From assembly GCF_000002075.1 (NCBI RefSeq), contig NW_004797913.1:308178-372177 (forward strand): DNA of 64,000 nucleotides. The letters run 5' to 3'. Below the pieces are notes generated by a model. That model saw only the letters and a program-made list of their open reading frames with translations. It made no database searches and was not told the origin of the DNA. The first letter of the stretch is position 1. Every line of letters starts with the position of its first letter. Source of the DNA: Aplysia californica (lineage: Eukaryota; Mollusca; Gastropoda; Aplysiida; Aplysiidae). The translations under genes and the position numbers were made by a program. Below are positions 42,341-53,003 of this stretch, one piece after another.

Positions 42341-42669
42341 CAGTCTTGTCTTCAGGTCTCCATTTCTCTATGACAATGTTCTGCACACAGTCTTGTCTTC
42401 AGGTCTCCATTTCTCTATGACAATGTTCTGCACACAGTCTTGTCTTCAGGTCTCCATTTCTCTATGACAATGTTCTGCACACAGTCTTGTCTTCAGGTCT
42501 CCATTTCTCTATGACAATGTTCTGCACACAGTCTTGTCTTCAGGTCTCCATTTCTCTATGACAATGTTCTGCACACAGTCTTGTCTTCAGGTCTCCATTT
42601 CTCTATGACAATGTTCTGCACACAGTCTTGTCTTCAGGTCTCCATTTCTCTATGACAATGTTCTGCACA
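42341..42669. repeat. 47-bp x7 tandem array, essentially identical units
   Basis: Seven units starting CAGTCTTGTCTTCAGGTCTC are spaced exactly 47 bases apart, with no difference that I could see. Confidence 0.95.
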
Positions 42670-42706
42670 CTCTATTGTATGTGTCAAGCCATGCATGGAT
42701 ATATAT

Positions 42707-42886
42707 CTGTCCCCGTGATTTTATGCACCCCGCTTAATTTAGCAAAATTTGATCATTTTTTGGCATAATTTCCGATTATTTTCCTTTATCATTCTTTGGT
42801 AAAATTAACAGAATCGGATAGTTTCACATTTTTGGACTCAGTTTGCATAATTTCAGAATTGTTCTTGAATAAAACGACGGGACCAG
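42707..42886 (+). mobile_element. MITE with CTGTCCCCG termini, copy 4
   Basis: Flanked by ATATAT on both sides (42701-42706 and 42887-42892), a 6-bp target duplication. Confidence 0.78.
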
Positions 42887-43456
42887 ATATATGGACTGTA
42901 AGCTCACAGACTCCACCTCAGATATTTCTCCACGCGATGAGACCACTGGCAGTTTGGGTATATTTTACAGAGCCATTATAAGACATCAGTGTCTCTTCAA
43001 CTAAACATAATAAAATTATATACGCTACCAAACAATAAGCTGAAAAAGGTCAATCACTATTCTTTCACGATCATGACAGTAGTTGACATATAACTTATTG
43101 CAGGAAATAACTGCCGTTCAACAAAATAATTAATGTCATCAGTACTCATAAGTTGTACTGCTTGAGAAAAAACCCCACAACAAAAACAACAACATATTTG
43201 TACATGTATGATGATAATATAAAATCATTGATGAACATTTGCATTGTTTGTCTTGGTAAGTTAGAGCTAGATAATTCACCAACTTCCCTCCAGCTTGAAC
43301 ATACATACTTCAAACAGTCTCTCTTTGTAACAAACACACGTCTAGAAAGCGACATACACCAACATACATAAAGGGTCCCAACACAGTGAATGAAAAGCTG
43401 AAAATATAGAGTGCATAGAGTCGCTTGGTGAGAGGTTTTTTTTGTGTTTTTTTTTT

Positions 43457-43627
43457 CAGTAGAGGTTTTAAGGTGCTCGCAACTGCATAAGGTCATATGA
43501 GCACCAGAAGATTAGAGGTGTTACAAGAGAGTAACAAACATAAAAAAGAAATAGGGGAGATAAGGACGATAGATGTTTGATAGAAAAAAAGGAGCAAAGC
43601 ACACCAGAGCTCCTGCCAACCACCCAC
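43457..43627 (-). mobile_element. Hairpin-tail retroposon, B subfamily, with a third stem variant
   Basis: The stem reads GGTGCTC with GAGCACC, a compensated change relative to GGCGCTC/GAGCGCC. Confidence 0.85.
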
Positions 43628-43857
43628 AGTCAATATGTGTGTATTTGGAGTGAAAAAAGACCACACAGAAATCAGGACAATTTGTTTGAGTTTCAGGTGA
43701 TCTGTTGACTTTTGTACAAATCTCAGAGGACTGAAGACTGTCCCTCAGCTCAAGTTTCTCTCTACCATCTTGGCCCCACTCTGCAAGGAATAGAAGAGGC
43801 TAAAAACAAATCCCTGAAATGCAAGGAGCAGACCACACCAGAGGGTCTAACAACCTT

Positions 43858-44036
43858 TTTAGTTTTAGTAAGTGTTTTACGGCACTTGCAACACAATAAG
43901 GTCATATAGGTGCCGAAGATTAGAGGTGTTACAAGAGAGTAACAAACAAAAAAAAGAAGGAGGGGAGATAAGGACGATAGACGTTTAATAGAAAAGAAGA
44001 AGCAAACCACACCAGAGCACCCGCCAACCATCCACC
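43858..44036 (-). mobile_element. Hairpin-tail retroposon, A subfamily
   Basis: Flanked by a perfect 11-bp duplication CTAACAACCTT at 43847-43857 and 44037-44047. Confidence 0.87.
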
Positions 44037-44785
44037 CTAACAACCTTGAGCTTGTAGTCTCGTGTCGGTGAGGAATTCACCCCGGTCTTAAGCCCACCAC
44101 ACTGAGGAGACTGCTGGAACAAAAACATTTGCTTCTTTTTCTTCTTCTACTTCCACGTCTCATCAAGATCTGACATCGAAATCTATATAATTTACATCAC
44201 CATCACCTGTAATTATTTCCCCAACAAGCAAGCTGACCTCAACAGCACAACCTTCAACATTCCACATGCACATAGATATCCCAGCTAACAGAGTAACAAC
44301 ATAAAGAACATTGTGGATGACACAGGAAAACCTATCCAGATAGGGAATTGGACAAACAAACAGTCATATAGATTACAGACCCCCCCAATGAATGAAGAAT
44401 TGTAATAAACATAAATTATTCATAGAAGCTCTAAAACGACATTGCTGTTATCCATCCAGAAAATTGGATCGACCGATATTTTACTCATAAACACTTGAAC
44501 ATACAAGACAAATTTCTATTCGGACACACCACAAGACAGACAAATATCAGGATACATCAGACAGATGAAGACCAGGATGCAAAACGTGCAGTGTGGTAAG
44601 TAAAGTAAGAGCAACATGGCGAAGAAAAGTCGCAGGGTGCATAGAGTAGAGTAACAATGGTAGGCTATACAAGACTTCACACAGGCGCCAGACCCTCTCC
44701 TGTCCACTACAAAAATCCATGGTGGTATCACTGACCGTTAGGCTCTATCCGTACGACAGGATGAAAAGGAGCAATTCGTTTTTTC

Positions 44786-44878
44786 ATTTAGCACTTTGCC
44801 ATCATATTTTGGGGAAACTCCTAAGAAACTGTGTGGTAAACATCGCCGATCGGCGAGATGGGGCGACACAGTGTTTAA
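44786..44878. mobile_element. Mini MITE (CACTTTGCC), copy 2
   Basis: Shares the CACTTTGCC...ATATTTTGGGGAAA interior and GTGTTTAA end with 13324-13406. Confidence 0.65.
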
Positions 44879-45413
44879 AGAGTGGCCAATCATTCTGTGG
44901 GGCGATCTTTCCGCAGGACAAAGATAAACACCATTCACAACTTACTTAACTGTAAAATTAATTTTCTAAAAAAAACAATTTAGTTCGGAGAAAGTTTTCT
45001 TCCCCCCTGAAAAGTTGAAATTTCCTGAAGGAACCAGTTACATAGACCACAACATCACTGGCATACTAGGTCAACTGGCATATGTGAGAGGTGGTGACAA
45101 AATGAGTTACTTCTTGCAATTCACAAATGGAGATATTGGCCAAAAATCGACACTTGGGTCAAATTTGCAGATTTTCTATTGATGCCATATTCTATAAGTA
45201 TGACATGCATTTTATTATTTCACACTTATAAATTGTAAAAACTTCACTTATAGGTGTGATGTATCTATTTCCATAAAGCTCAAATCCGAGAAGTAACTCA
45301 TTTTGTCAGACCTCTTCACATACAGTCACGTCCAGCGAGCAGGTCACATGACCATCCATGCAAGGGCCTAGACGCCCCTCCCCTCCTATTCGCCACAACA
45401 AATCTGAGTACTA

Positions 45414-45460
45414 GTTCTAGTAAGAGTTTTACAGCACTTGCAACACAATAAGGTCATATA
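45414..45460 (-). mobile_element. Tail-only retroposon fragment
   Basis: Only the A-type tail is present, ending in the hairpin loop, as at 27908. No target duplication was identified. Confidence 0.7.
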
Positions 45461-46190
45461 CACCGAGAACACTCCCCGCCCCCACCTGTCTCAAACATGA
45501 GCATGGACGACAGCTGATCATAATGGCACTTTGCTGCACAAATACAAAACCAAACTTGCTCTCAGACATACAAAACAAACCCCCATCCACTGTACACGTA
45601 CACACACACAGAAACCACTTCATCACTCTTAGGGAATTTCCACATATATATTCCATAAGATCATAACACTCTCCCCCCCTCAACAAGTACATTGACCATT
45701 GCACAGCTCAAGGGAGAGAGAAAAGCATTCACACCCACTGACATTACAAGTCTGCATGCGACAAAAGATCACCATTTTCGCAACACATATGTCTCTTAGT
45801 GAATCCATGACCTTTGTGTGTTCTTTTCAGGCTTAAGAAATAGCCATGAAGCCCCCCCCCAACAATATCATTTAACTGACTGGGAGACAACATTCCAGCA
45901 GACAGAAGAAAAAAAGCCCTCCCCTCACCAGAATTTCACCCACATCTTTTGTGCGCGCCAGTGAAGTCTTAACTACTTAACCAATCACAGATGCCGGTTT
46001 ATTAGTCTCATGATGTGAGCATAGTGCAGCAATCTCTATCCAGTCGGAACTGAGCATGGCCAACCCCACGGACACTGACACTACTTGAGAAGCTATACGG
46101 GCCGACAGATGAACTGAGCAGGGCGGCCCAATTTATGACAGATACCAGACTCCACGTGTGATGCCATTGCGAAGAAGAAGATGAACTCAG

Positions 46191-46194
<4 letters not shown>

Positions 46195-46225
<31 letters not shown>
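46195..46225. repeat. (TA)n microsatellite
   Basis: Uninterrupted TA dinucleotide. Confidence 0.9.
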
Positions 46226-46231
<6 letters not shown>

Positions 46232-46289
46232 AGGTTTTCAGGAGTCAAGGAAAGAGCACCATTTCCTCTGGAGCGGCCAACACAAGCAT

Positions 46290-46505
46290 TGCAACAATAT
46301 ACTCAATTATTTCCCAACAATATTGTGTCTGTCTCTACTATACTCAGCTATTTCCCAACAATATACTCAATTATTTCCCAACAATATTGTGTCTGTCTGT
46401 ACTATACTCAATTATTTCCCAACAATATTGTGTCTGTCTGTACTATACTCAATTATTTCCCAACAATATTGTGTGTGTTTGTACTATACTGCAGAAAATT
46501 GTAAC
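46290..46505. repeat. Minisatellite with ATTTCCCAACAATATTGTG units
   Basis: About five irregular units of roughly 25-45 bases. The ORFs here are artefacts. Confidence 0.85.
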
Positions 46506-46821
46506 AATATTTTAACAGCAACATTTCGAAACACTATTGTAACTGTGGCATATATATATATATCTTATTTTTTATTGTATTTAAACTGTCGCGATACCGT
46601 ACAGTGGCACATCATTATAACAATATTGTAACTGTAGAATACTGTATCAATATCCTGGCTGTAGAATATCGTAACAATATCAAGACTAAAGCATTTTTTG
46701 TTACAATTATATTATTGCAACTGTAGCTGTTCTTATAACAATCCTGCAAATGTATATATATCATAACAATATTCTACTAGTAGCATATTCGCAACAGTAT
46801 TCGAATTGTAGCAGTTTCTAA

Positions 46822-47030
46822 CAATATTGTTACTGTCTCTATATAGTCAAAGTATTGTTACTGTCTCTATATAGTCAAAGTATTGTTACTGTCTCTATAT
46901 AGTCAAAGTATTGTTACTGTCTCTATATAGTCAAAGTATTGTTACTGTCTCTATATAGTCAAAGTATTGTTACTGTCTCTATATAGTCACAGTATTGTTA
47001 CTCAAGCTGTATAGTCAAAATATTGTTACT
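46822..47030. repeat. 28-bp minisatellite
   Basis: About seven units of AGTATTGTTACTGTCTCTAT followed by ATAGTCAA. Confidence 0.9.
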
Positions 47031-47174
47031 GTAGCGATTTAGTAAAAATGTTTTGCGCAATTTACCGATCTGCGCGATCTTGCTGCGCAGTTTAACGATC
47101 CAATAATAGCGCAGCAAAAGCACAGGGACAGAGAATAGGCAGGAAATACTGAGCCTTTTTTTTGGGTTATTTTC

Positions 47175-47319
47175 TTCGAGTAAAGAGAAGCACGTTGACA
47201 CAATTTAAGCCATTTAGAGATGGGGGTGGGGGGTGGAGGGGAGTATGACAGACAGGCAGGCAAAAATATGAGAGGAAAAGAGAAGTAGGACCTACCGGTG
47301 GCGTCTATCAACCACCCAC
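47175..47319 (-). mobile_element. D-family retroposon
   Basis: The reverse complement starts GTGGGTGGTTG like the hairpin-tail family, but the rest matches 61017-61126 (GGTCCTACTTC..., TCTGTCATAC). Confidence 0.6.
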
Positions 47320-47331
47320 AAGAGAAGAGAG

Positions 47332-47510
47332 TTTAGTTTTAGTAAGAGTTTTACGGCACTTGCAACACAATAAGGTCATATAAGTGTTGGAGATTAGAGG
47401 TGTTACAAGAGAGTAACAAACAGAAAAAAGGAGGAGGGGAGATAGAGACGACAGATTCTTTATAAGAAAGAAGGAGCAAACCACACCAGAGCACCTGCCA
47501 ACCACCCACC
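47332..47510 (-). mobile_element. Hairpin-tail retroposon, A subfamily
   Basis: Flanked by AAGAGAAGAGAG at 47320-47331 and 47511-47522. Inserted next to the head of a D-family copy. Confidence 0.86.
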
Positions 47511-47604
47511 AAGAGAAGAGAGAGACGTACCCACTTCTAAGATTTTGACATGATATTGTGGTAGAGGAAAAAAATCCCAAGGCACAGCAGGCTACCACTG
47601 ACTG

Positions 47605-47606
<2 letters not shown>

Positions 47607-47650
<44 letters not shown>
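47607..47650. repeat. (CT)n(CA)n compound microsatellite
   Basis: CT dinucleotides pass directly into CA dinucleotides. Confidence 0.9.
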
Positions 47651-47654
<4 letters not shown>

Positions 47655-47698
47655 AATACTCCTGTATCTAGAATGATTCACCGTTTCAGACAAGCACG

Positions 47699-47876
47699 TT
47701 CTAATAAATGTTTTACGGCACTTGCAACACAATAAGGTCATAAAAGTGCCGAAGATTAGAGGTGTTACAAGAGAGTAACAAATACAAAAAAGAAGGAGGG
47801 GAGATAAAGACGATAGATTAGATGTTTGATACGAAAGAAGGAGCAAACCACACCAGAGCACCCGCCAACCACCCAC
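47699..47876 (-). mobile_element. Hairpin-tail retroposon, A subfamily
   Basis: Complete copy with an intact GGCACTT/AAGTGCC stem. Confidence 0.85.
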
Positions 47877-47934
47877 GGACTAGAACATTCAGTACTGTTT
47901 GAGCAGATAGTCAATGGTCAACAGTTTACACCAC

Positions 47935-48206
47935 AGGTGGCAAACTCAAGGCCCGCGGGCCGCATCTGGCCCGGTGAACAATCACGTAGTGGAATCAGGC
48001 GTTTGCCAATTAAAAAAGTTTTAGTAATAGTTTTACGACACTTGCAACACAATAAGATCATATAAGTGCCGAAGATTATGTTTTCATTTGTTATTATTGA
48101 AACTTTTGTCTGTTTGTGTTCTGCTTAACGAGCTTATCAAGTTCGACCTGCAACCTGAAGAGTAATCTATGTTTGGCCCGCTGAGCCATTGAGTTTGACA
48201 CCCCTG
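47935..48206. mobile_element. hAT-like MITE with a nested retroposon fragment
   Basis: The left end GGCAAACTCAAGGCCCGCGG and right end TTGAGTTTGACACCCCTG are inverted, the wording of widespread hAT MITEs. The retroposon piece at 48016-48078 is inserted inside. Confidence 0.6.
48016..48078 (-). mobile_element. 5'-truncated hairpin-tail retroposon
   Basis: Only the tail with its hairpin and a few more bases are present, inside the hAT-like MITE. Confidence 0.75.
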
Positions 48207-48284
48207 GTTCACATAGCACACCTCTCCTCTCTCTTCACCCCCACCTGACCCCTCTCGACTCTCGGGAGAAAAGGAAAGTGAAAG

Positions 48285-48430
48285 TTTTGAAGTCCCACAA
48301 CCACAGTTGGAAATCCTACAACCATTTATTGAAGTCCTACAATACTTACTAAAATCCTACAACCATTTATTGAAGTCCTACAACACTTTCTGAAATCCTA
48401 CAACCTCTGATGGAAGTCCTGCAACCATTT
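48285..48430. repeat. Irregular tandem repeat (TCCTACAACCATTTATTGAAG)
   Basis: About six degenerate units of 20-30 bases alternate GAAGTCCTACAAC and AAATCCTACAAC. Similar wording reappears near 48915. Confidence 0.8.
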
Positions 48431-48678
48431 CCCCAACCCTTGAGACATACAACATCTGAGTCTAAAAAAATTTAAAATATCTTTAAATAAAGACACATTA
48501 AATGACAACATTTTTAAGTCAGCAGACTCATGTTCAGTACAATGTCATGTAAATGACTATGTATCCATTTTTGTATTTTGCAAATTGCATTGAGTACATT
48601 ATTTTATCATGTATTTATATATGCTCATTTCGAAACGATGTGTAAGCGTGCGCGTGTGATAAGCGAGTAGATGTGCGT

Positions 48679-48721
48679 GTGTGTGTGTGTACGTGTGTGC
48701 ATGTTTGGCATGCATGTGTGT

Positions 48722-48782
<61 letters not shown>
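48679..48782. repeat. (TG)n microsatellite
   Basis: Long TG run with a few interruptions at its left side. Confidence 0.95.
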
Positions 48783-48783
<1 letters not shown>

Positions 48784-48819
48784 ACGCATGCATGCGTGAA
48801 TATTGTTCATACATGCATT

Positions 48820-48895
48820 TACGTAAAGTGCCTAGAGCTGTGTTCACACGTGAGTGGGCGCTATAGAAACGAGCTACGTTATTATTATTATTACT
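48820..48895 (+). mobile_element. 3' end of a second tRNA-SINE family
   Basis: GGGCGCTATAGAAACGAGCT followed by ATT repeats is the 3' end seen, reversed, at 53036, 54685 and 59486. Confidence 0.55.
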
Positions 48896-50384
48896 TATTG
48901 AATTTCCACAACATTTATTGAATTGAAGTCCTACAACCAGTTACTGAAGTCAAACAAATAATTAAAACCATTTCTTGCATTATCATCACCAAACCACAAC
49001 ACAGGACAAAAACAACCTCATGACTGAAAACGAAGTGGAAGGAACACTAGGAACAGACCACTTCAATCTTCGAAAAAATGTCTATGAAAAAATACTGGCA
49101 AAAACACTTTTACTTTAACGTATGAACCATCTCGGCCCTTCAGTCTTGTAATAACGGTCAATGGTAACAAAAAGCTTTTGAAACACATTCGACTTTTCAA
49201 AAAACTAAAATCTACCTTCTCGATATGAAGACAGAAGTGTCCGAGAGCCACTAAATAAAGAGCTTTGACCTATATTATTATTATTATTATTATTATGGAG
49301 ACCGACTGCAGACTATTACGACGATAATGATAACAATTGCGAAGAGACCAAGACAAAAATGAAGAAAATAAATGGGAAAGTTTGACAGCGAGGACACAAA
49401 GAACGATCCCCGTCACGGGAACAAGAGAGGGGCGGGACTTCAAGACAGAATGGAGGACCTGGGCGAGAGAATAGGGGGAGGCCAGTTGGAATATCATTTA
49501 TATTTTATATATATATACGTATATGGTCAGGTAAAATGTGTAGCCAGAAATACATCATAACCAAAAATATATTTTCAAGTATAAGTATATCATATATTTA
49601 TGTGTGTATAGACGTATATATAAATATCCGATATCTAGATCTGTATGTACAAAAAAACATCGTCGGCGCTCAGTGTACTGGCCACCTTCACATCTTTCAC
49701 CCTCTCTCCATCCATCTAGGTCAACTCACATACATCAGCCTAGCAAGAGGTACAGACAGCATCAACAACCAACCAACCAACCAAACAAACAAATAGGCCT
49801 ACACCACAAAGAAAGGAGGAAAAAGAATGATGTTAATCTTAGCACTGGACACAGGCTGAGGGAGGGCTGGGTGGGTGGGTGGCGGGGGGGGGGGGAATGC
49901 GAAGATTCCTGATCAGGTTGATGCACAATAATATAGCTAACTACTGGACCAAAATCCCTTACAAACAATGCTGGACAAGGGAAAGGAAAACGTCTTGCAA
50001 GCATTCATGGTCCCAACTATAGTTTTATAATAGAAAATCAAAAAGTTTTATCCCGCAAATCAGGCCACAATGAACTGGCAAATTAAACTATTGGCTTTCA
50101 ATTCAGAGTGACTTTCAATTTTACCATCCAAATGCAGGAAATATCTATATATCCACAAATACACTACCATAGATAGTACATGCACTGCCATGGGTAAATG
50201 AAGTTTAGCAATACGTTCATGATAAGAACAAGAAGGATATTCACCTCTAGGTCAAACATAAGACAAGCAGACACACAAATGACGGCAGAAGAACACACAG
50301 GAAAACCACCGCCACAGCTCAAACTTTTAGCGTAAAGCAATAAGTCGTCTCACCAACAAAACAATATGTGACACCTCGTGGTGG

Positions 50385-50707
50385 AATCAGGCGCTCGTCA
50401 ATTTTTGGGCATGAGGAGTTATAGTATCATCTGTAAGCCTGTCCATTTGCCTTGCTTTTGATGAAAAAATATCCATTTATCTTGGATTCAAGTCGAAATA
50501 TTGGCTTGAGAGAGCGTGGAAACTTAAAAATTACATCTTTAATATCTTTAATCAATGTCTTTCAGTAAAAATCCACACAGAAATGTGTTCTTTAATGGGC
50601 ATGAAAGGTGTAGAACCAAAATACAGACATTTGATAGACATTCCCAAACTTGCGGGAAATGCCAGTTTCTTCTCTTTCATTATTTTGACGAGCGCCTGAT
50701 TTCACAA
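50385..50707. mobile_element. Deletion derivative of the 1-kb TIR element
   Basis: Both AATCAGGCGCTCGTC ends are present, with most of the interior of 34808-35816 missing. Confidence 0.75.
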
Positions 50708-50816
50708 CACTGCCTCACATATAATAATTTCCTACAAACAAGCAACAGCTTACTATGGCCATGAATCTGTGTGAGAATCCTGGAGTACGCTCTTCTAACA
50801 AACTCATACACCTTGT

Positions 50817-51087
50817 CTGTAGGGAAGTGTCTCTCTGTAGGGAAGTGTCTCTCTGTAGGGACGTGTCTCTCTGTAGGGACGTGTCTCTCTGTAGGGGAGT
50901 GTCTCTCTGTTGGGAAGTGTCTCTCTGTAGGGAAGTGTCTCTCTGTAGGGAAGTGTCTCTCTGTAGGGACGTGTCTCTCTGTAGGGACGTGTCTCTCTGT
51001 AGGGAAGTGTCTCTCTGTAGGGAAGTGTCTCTCTGTAGGGACGTGTCTCTCTGTAGGGACGTGTCTCTCTGTAGGGACGTGTCTCTG
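50817..51087. repeat. 18-bp minisatellite
   Basis: About fifteen units of GTAGGGAAGTGTCTCTCT, in which one position alternates A or C in short blocks. Length 18 keeps all frames open, so the long ORFs on both strands are artefacts. Confidence 0.95.
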
Positions 51088-51247
51088 GGCAAACACTGTC
51101 GGAATCTCAAGGAAATTCCCACTAGTTCCCTCTCTCTCTCTCTTGAAAAAGAACAAATTCCGACCAAGGACAAGTGATATCATAACGAAGATGACTCGAC
51201 CCATTTCCTCACCAACAAATGGTCTTTTGGAGCCAAGAACAAGGGCA

Positions 51248-51400
51248 GAGACTCAATAATGGTCACTTAATGCAAAGAAAAAAGCACGGCCGATATATAT
51301 TTAAAAAAACAACAGAGGGAGCGACAAAACAGATGAAATCAGTCACAAAAGAGAACATAATAACAGTCATTTTGTGCAGCGGAAAAAAAGCAAGACTGAC
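51248..51400 (-). mobile_element. Two partial D-family retroposons
   Basis: AATAATGGTCACTTAATGCA and ATAACAGTCATTTTGTGCAG are two D-type tails about 100 bases apart. The heads are not recognisable. Confidence 0.45.
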
Positions 51401-51977
51401 ACTTACTAAAACAAAAACATGACACAGAGAAACAGCAAGGGCGTGAAACAAAACAAAAGAAATCACTAACAAAAGAACAATGCATCTCTATACATGATGT
51501 ATACCACACATAAAATTGCCATTGTTTTCTTCACAATCCTCCATCAGCCCCTACATCTGTAGCTAGAAGATGGCCATTACACAACTCATGTGCCGTGTAA
51601 TTTCTTTACAAAGCTAAACAATTTTCACAAAACACACGTATGATTGCACGATAAAAAAACCCAGCTAGAAAAAACAACAACAAAAAAACAAAGAAAAAAA
51701 CAACAAAAAAACAACCCCACACGATATATACCTATGTGAGCGTAAACCAACCACCTCTACACAAAATAGAATTAGAATTATAACAAAGAGAGTTGAAGAG
51801 TTCATGTCCATGAGGAATCAATTCTGTCCCATGAGGAAATCGGATAATACTTGAAAAGTCATGAAAAAGTGTGAGAGATGCAACAGAGGAACAACAATCA
51901 GTTCGAATCTTCCACTCCTTATGATAAGGGTAAGGTCGTCGTTGTCAAAGATAAAAACACAGGAACCGTACCAAAAC

Positions 51978-52158
51978 CTGTCCCCGTGGTTTTATGCACC
52001 CCCGCATAATTCAGCAAAATTTGATAATTTTTTGCATAATTTCTGATTATTTTCTTTGATCATTTTTTGGTTAAAATTAACATAATCGCATAATTCCCCA
52101 TTTTTGGGTTCAGTTCGCGTAATTTCAGAATTTTTCTAGCATAAAACGACGGGGACAG
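51978..52158 (+). mobile_element. MITE with CTGTCCCCG termini, copy 5
   Basis: Flanked by CAAAAC at 51972-51977 and 52159-52164, a 6-bp target duplication. Confidence 0.8.
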
Positions 52159-52743
52159 CAAAACTACCCCAACAGCTGTTATCACACAATGCAAACATTT
52201 CTTTTCATTCTTATAAGAGCAAATAATTGATGCTTGCTGGCTAGCAGAGAGTCATGGAAAGGTTCTTTCTGTCTGACATGAAGGAGGCAAAATGTTGGGA
52301 AACAACATGATCACTACGCCCCCATACGACTGCCATCAGATTACAACGTGTGTCTGGCATCGTACATTCTCTCTCTCTCAAAGGACAGTGGGAGACACAA
52401 AGAAGTCTCACAACCAGACAAAATGTCTACTGGTCAAAATCAGCATGTCCAAAATTTCCCCCCCCCCACTGCATCTGCTGAAGTAGTGTTGGAGGAGAGA
52501 AAGTATCGATTTATCATCAAGACACAGGAAAAGTTCTCCAGCAACACATTCTAACAGATGATCTCACTCACGCATGGCAAAAATCTCAGCAAGAACTGCT
52601 CTCCCACAAATATTTGCATTGTCATTGTCATCACACGCTGTCAACACTATTATGTTGACATCATCATCATCATCATTATTTTGTTCCTCCCAACAATTCG
52701 TCTGACCATGCCAGGGGGCAGCGGCGGTGAGCTCCATGGACGG

Positions 52744-53003
52744 TCAGTCACTGATGGCCGACACCACAACTCTGGCTTGCTGGCTGCTCCGCGGCTGGCT
52801 CCCGCTGCCCGACGACGGACGCTGACTACTCGCGGAAGAGGGCGGCCGCTCTCCACCCTGTCCCCTGCCCCGACCTTGACCTCCGCCGCGACCTCCCCGC
52901 CCCCGACCTCGACCCCGACCTCCCCTGCCTGGGCTCCCAGTGGCGCCGCTGGACGGCCGGTCGCTGCGGGTCGATGAGCTGGCAGACGAAGAGACAGGTC
53001 GGA
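52744..53003 (-). CDS. SPATS2: SPATS2 last exon: RGG box and stop
   Basis: The acceptor CTGCTCCCCAG lies above 53003. Encodes a Ser-rich start, then an RGG/RG tract (RGGRGRGRGRGGRGGG and on), a Ser/Gln-rich segment and ARVVVSAISD before TGA. The 3' UTR continues downstream for an unknown length. Confidence 0.87.

Larger units (their letters stand above)
44048..46190. other. Probable SPATS2 3' UTR or downstream region, few features
   Basis: It holds the mini MITE at 44786 and a tail-only retroposon at 45414, and otherwise nothing I recognise. Confidence 0.45.

Noticed and set aside
42341-42669. CRISPR-like array
   Set aside because: Units are directly adjacent with no unique spacers, in an animal gene context.
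50680-51259. Four long ORFs over the 18-bp array on both strands
   Set aside because: The unit length is a multiple of three, so open frames are automatic. Flanks show no conserved protein.
52558-52977. ORF on the + strand across the SPATS2 last exon
   Set aside because: It is the reverse reading of the RGG box. The - strand has matching splice sites and a phased stop.
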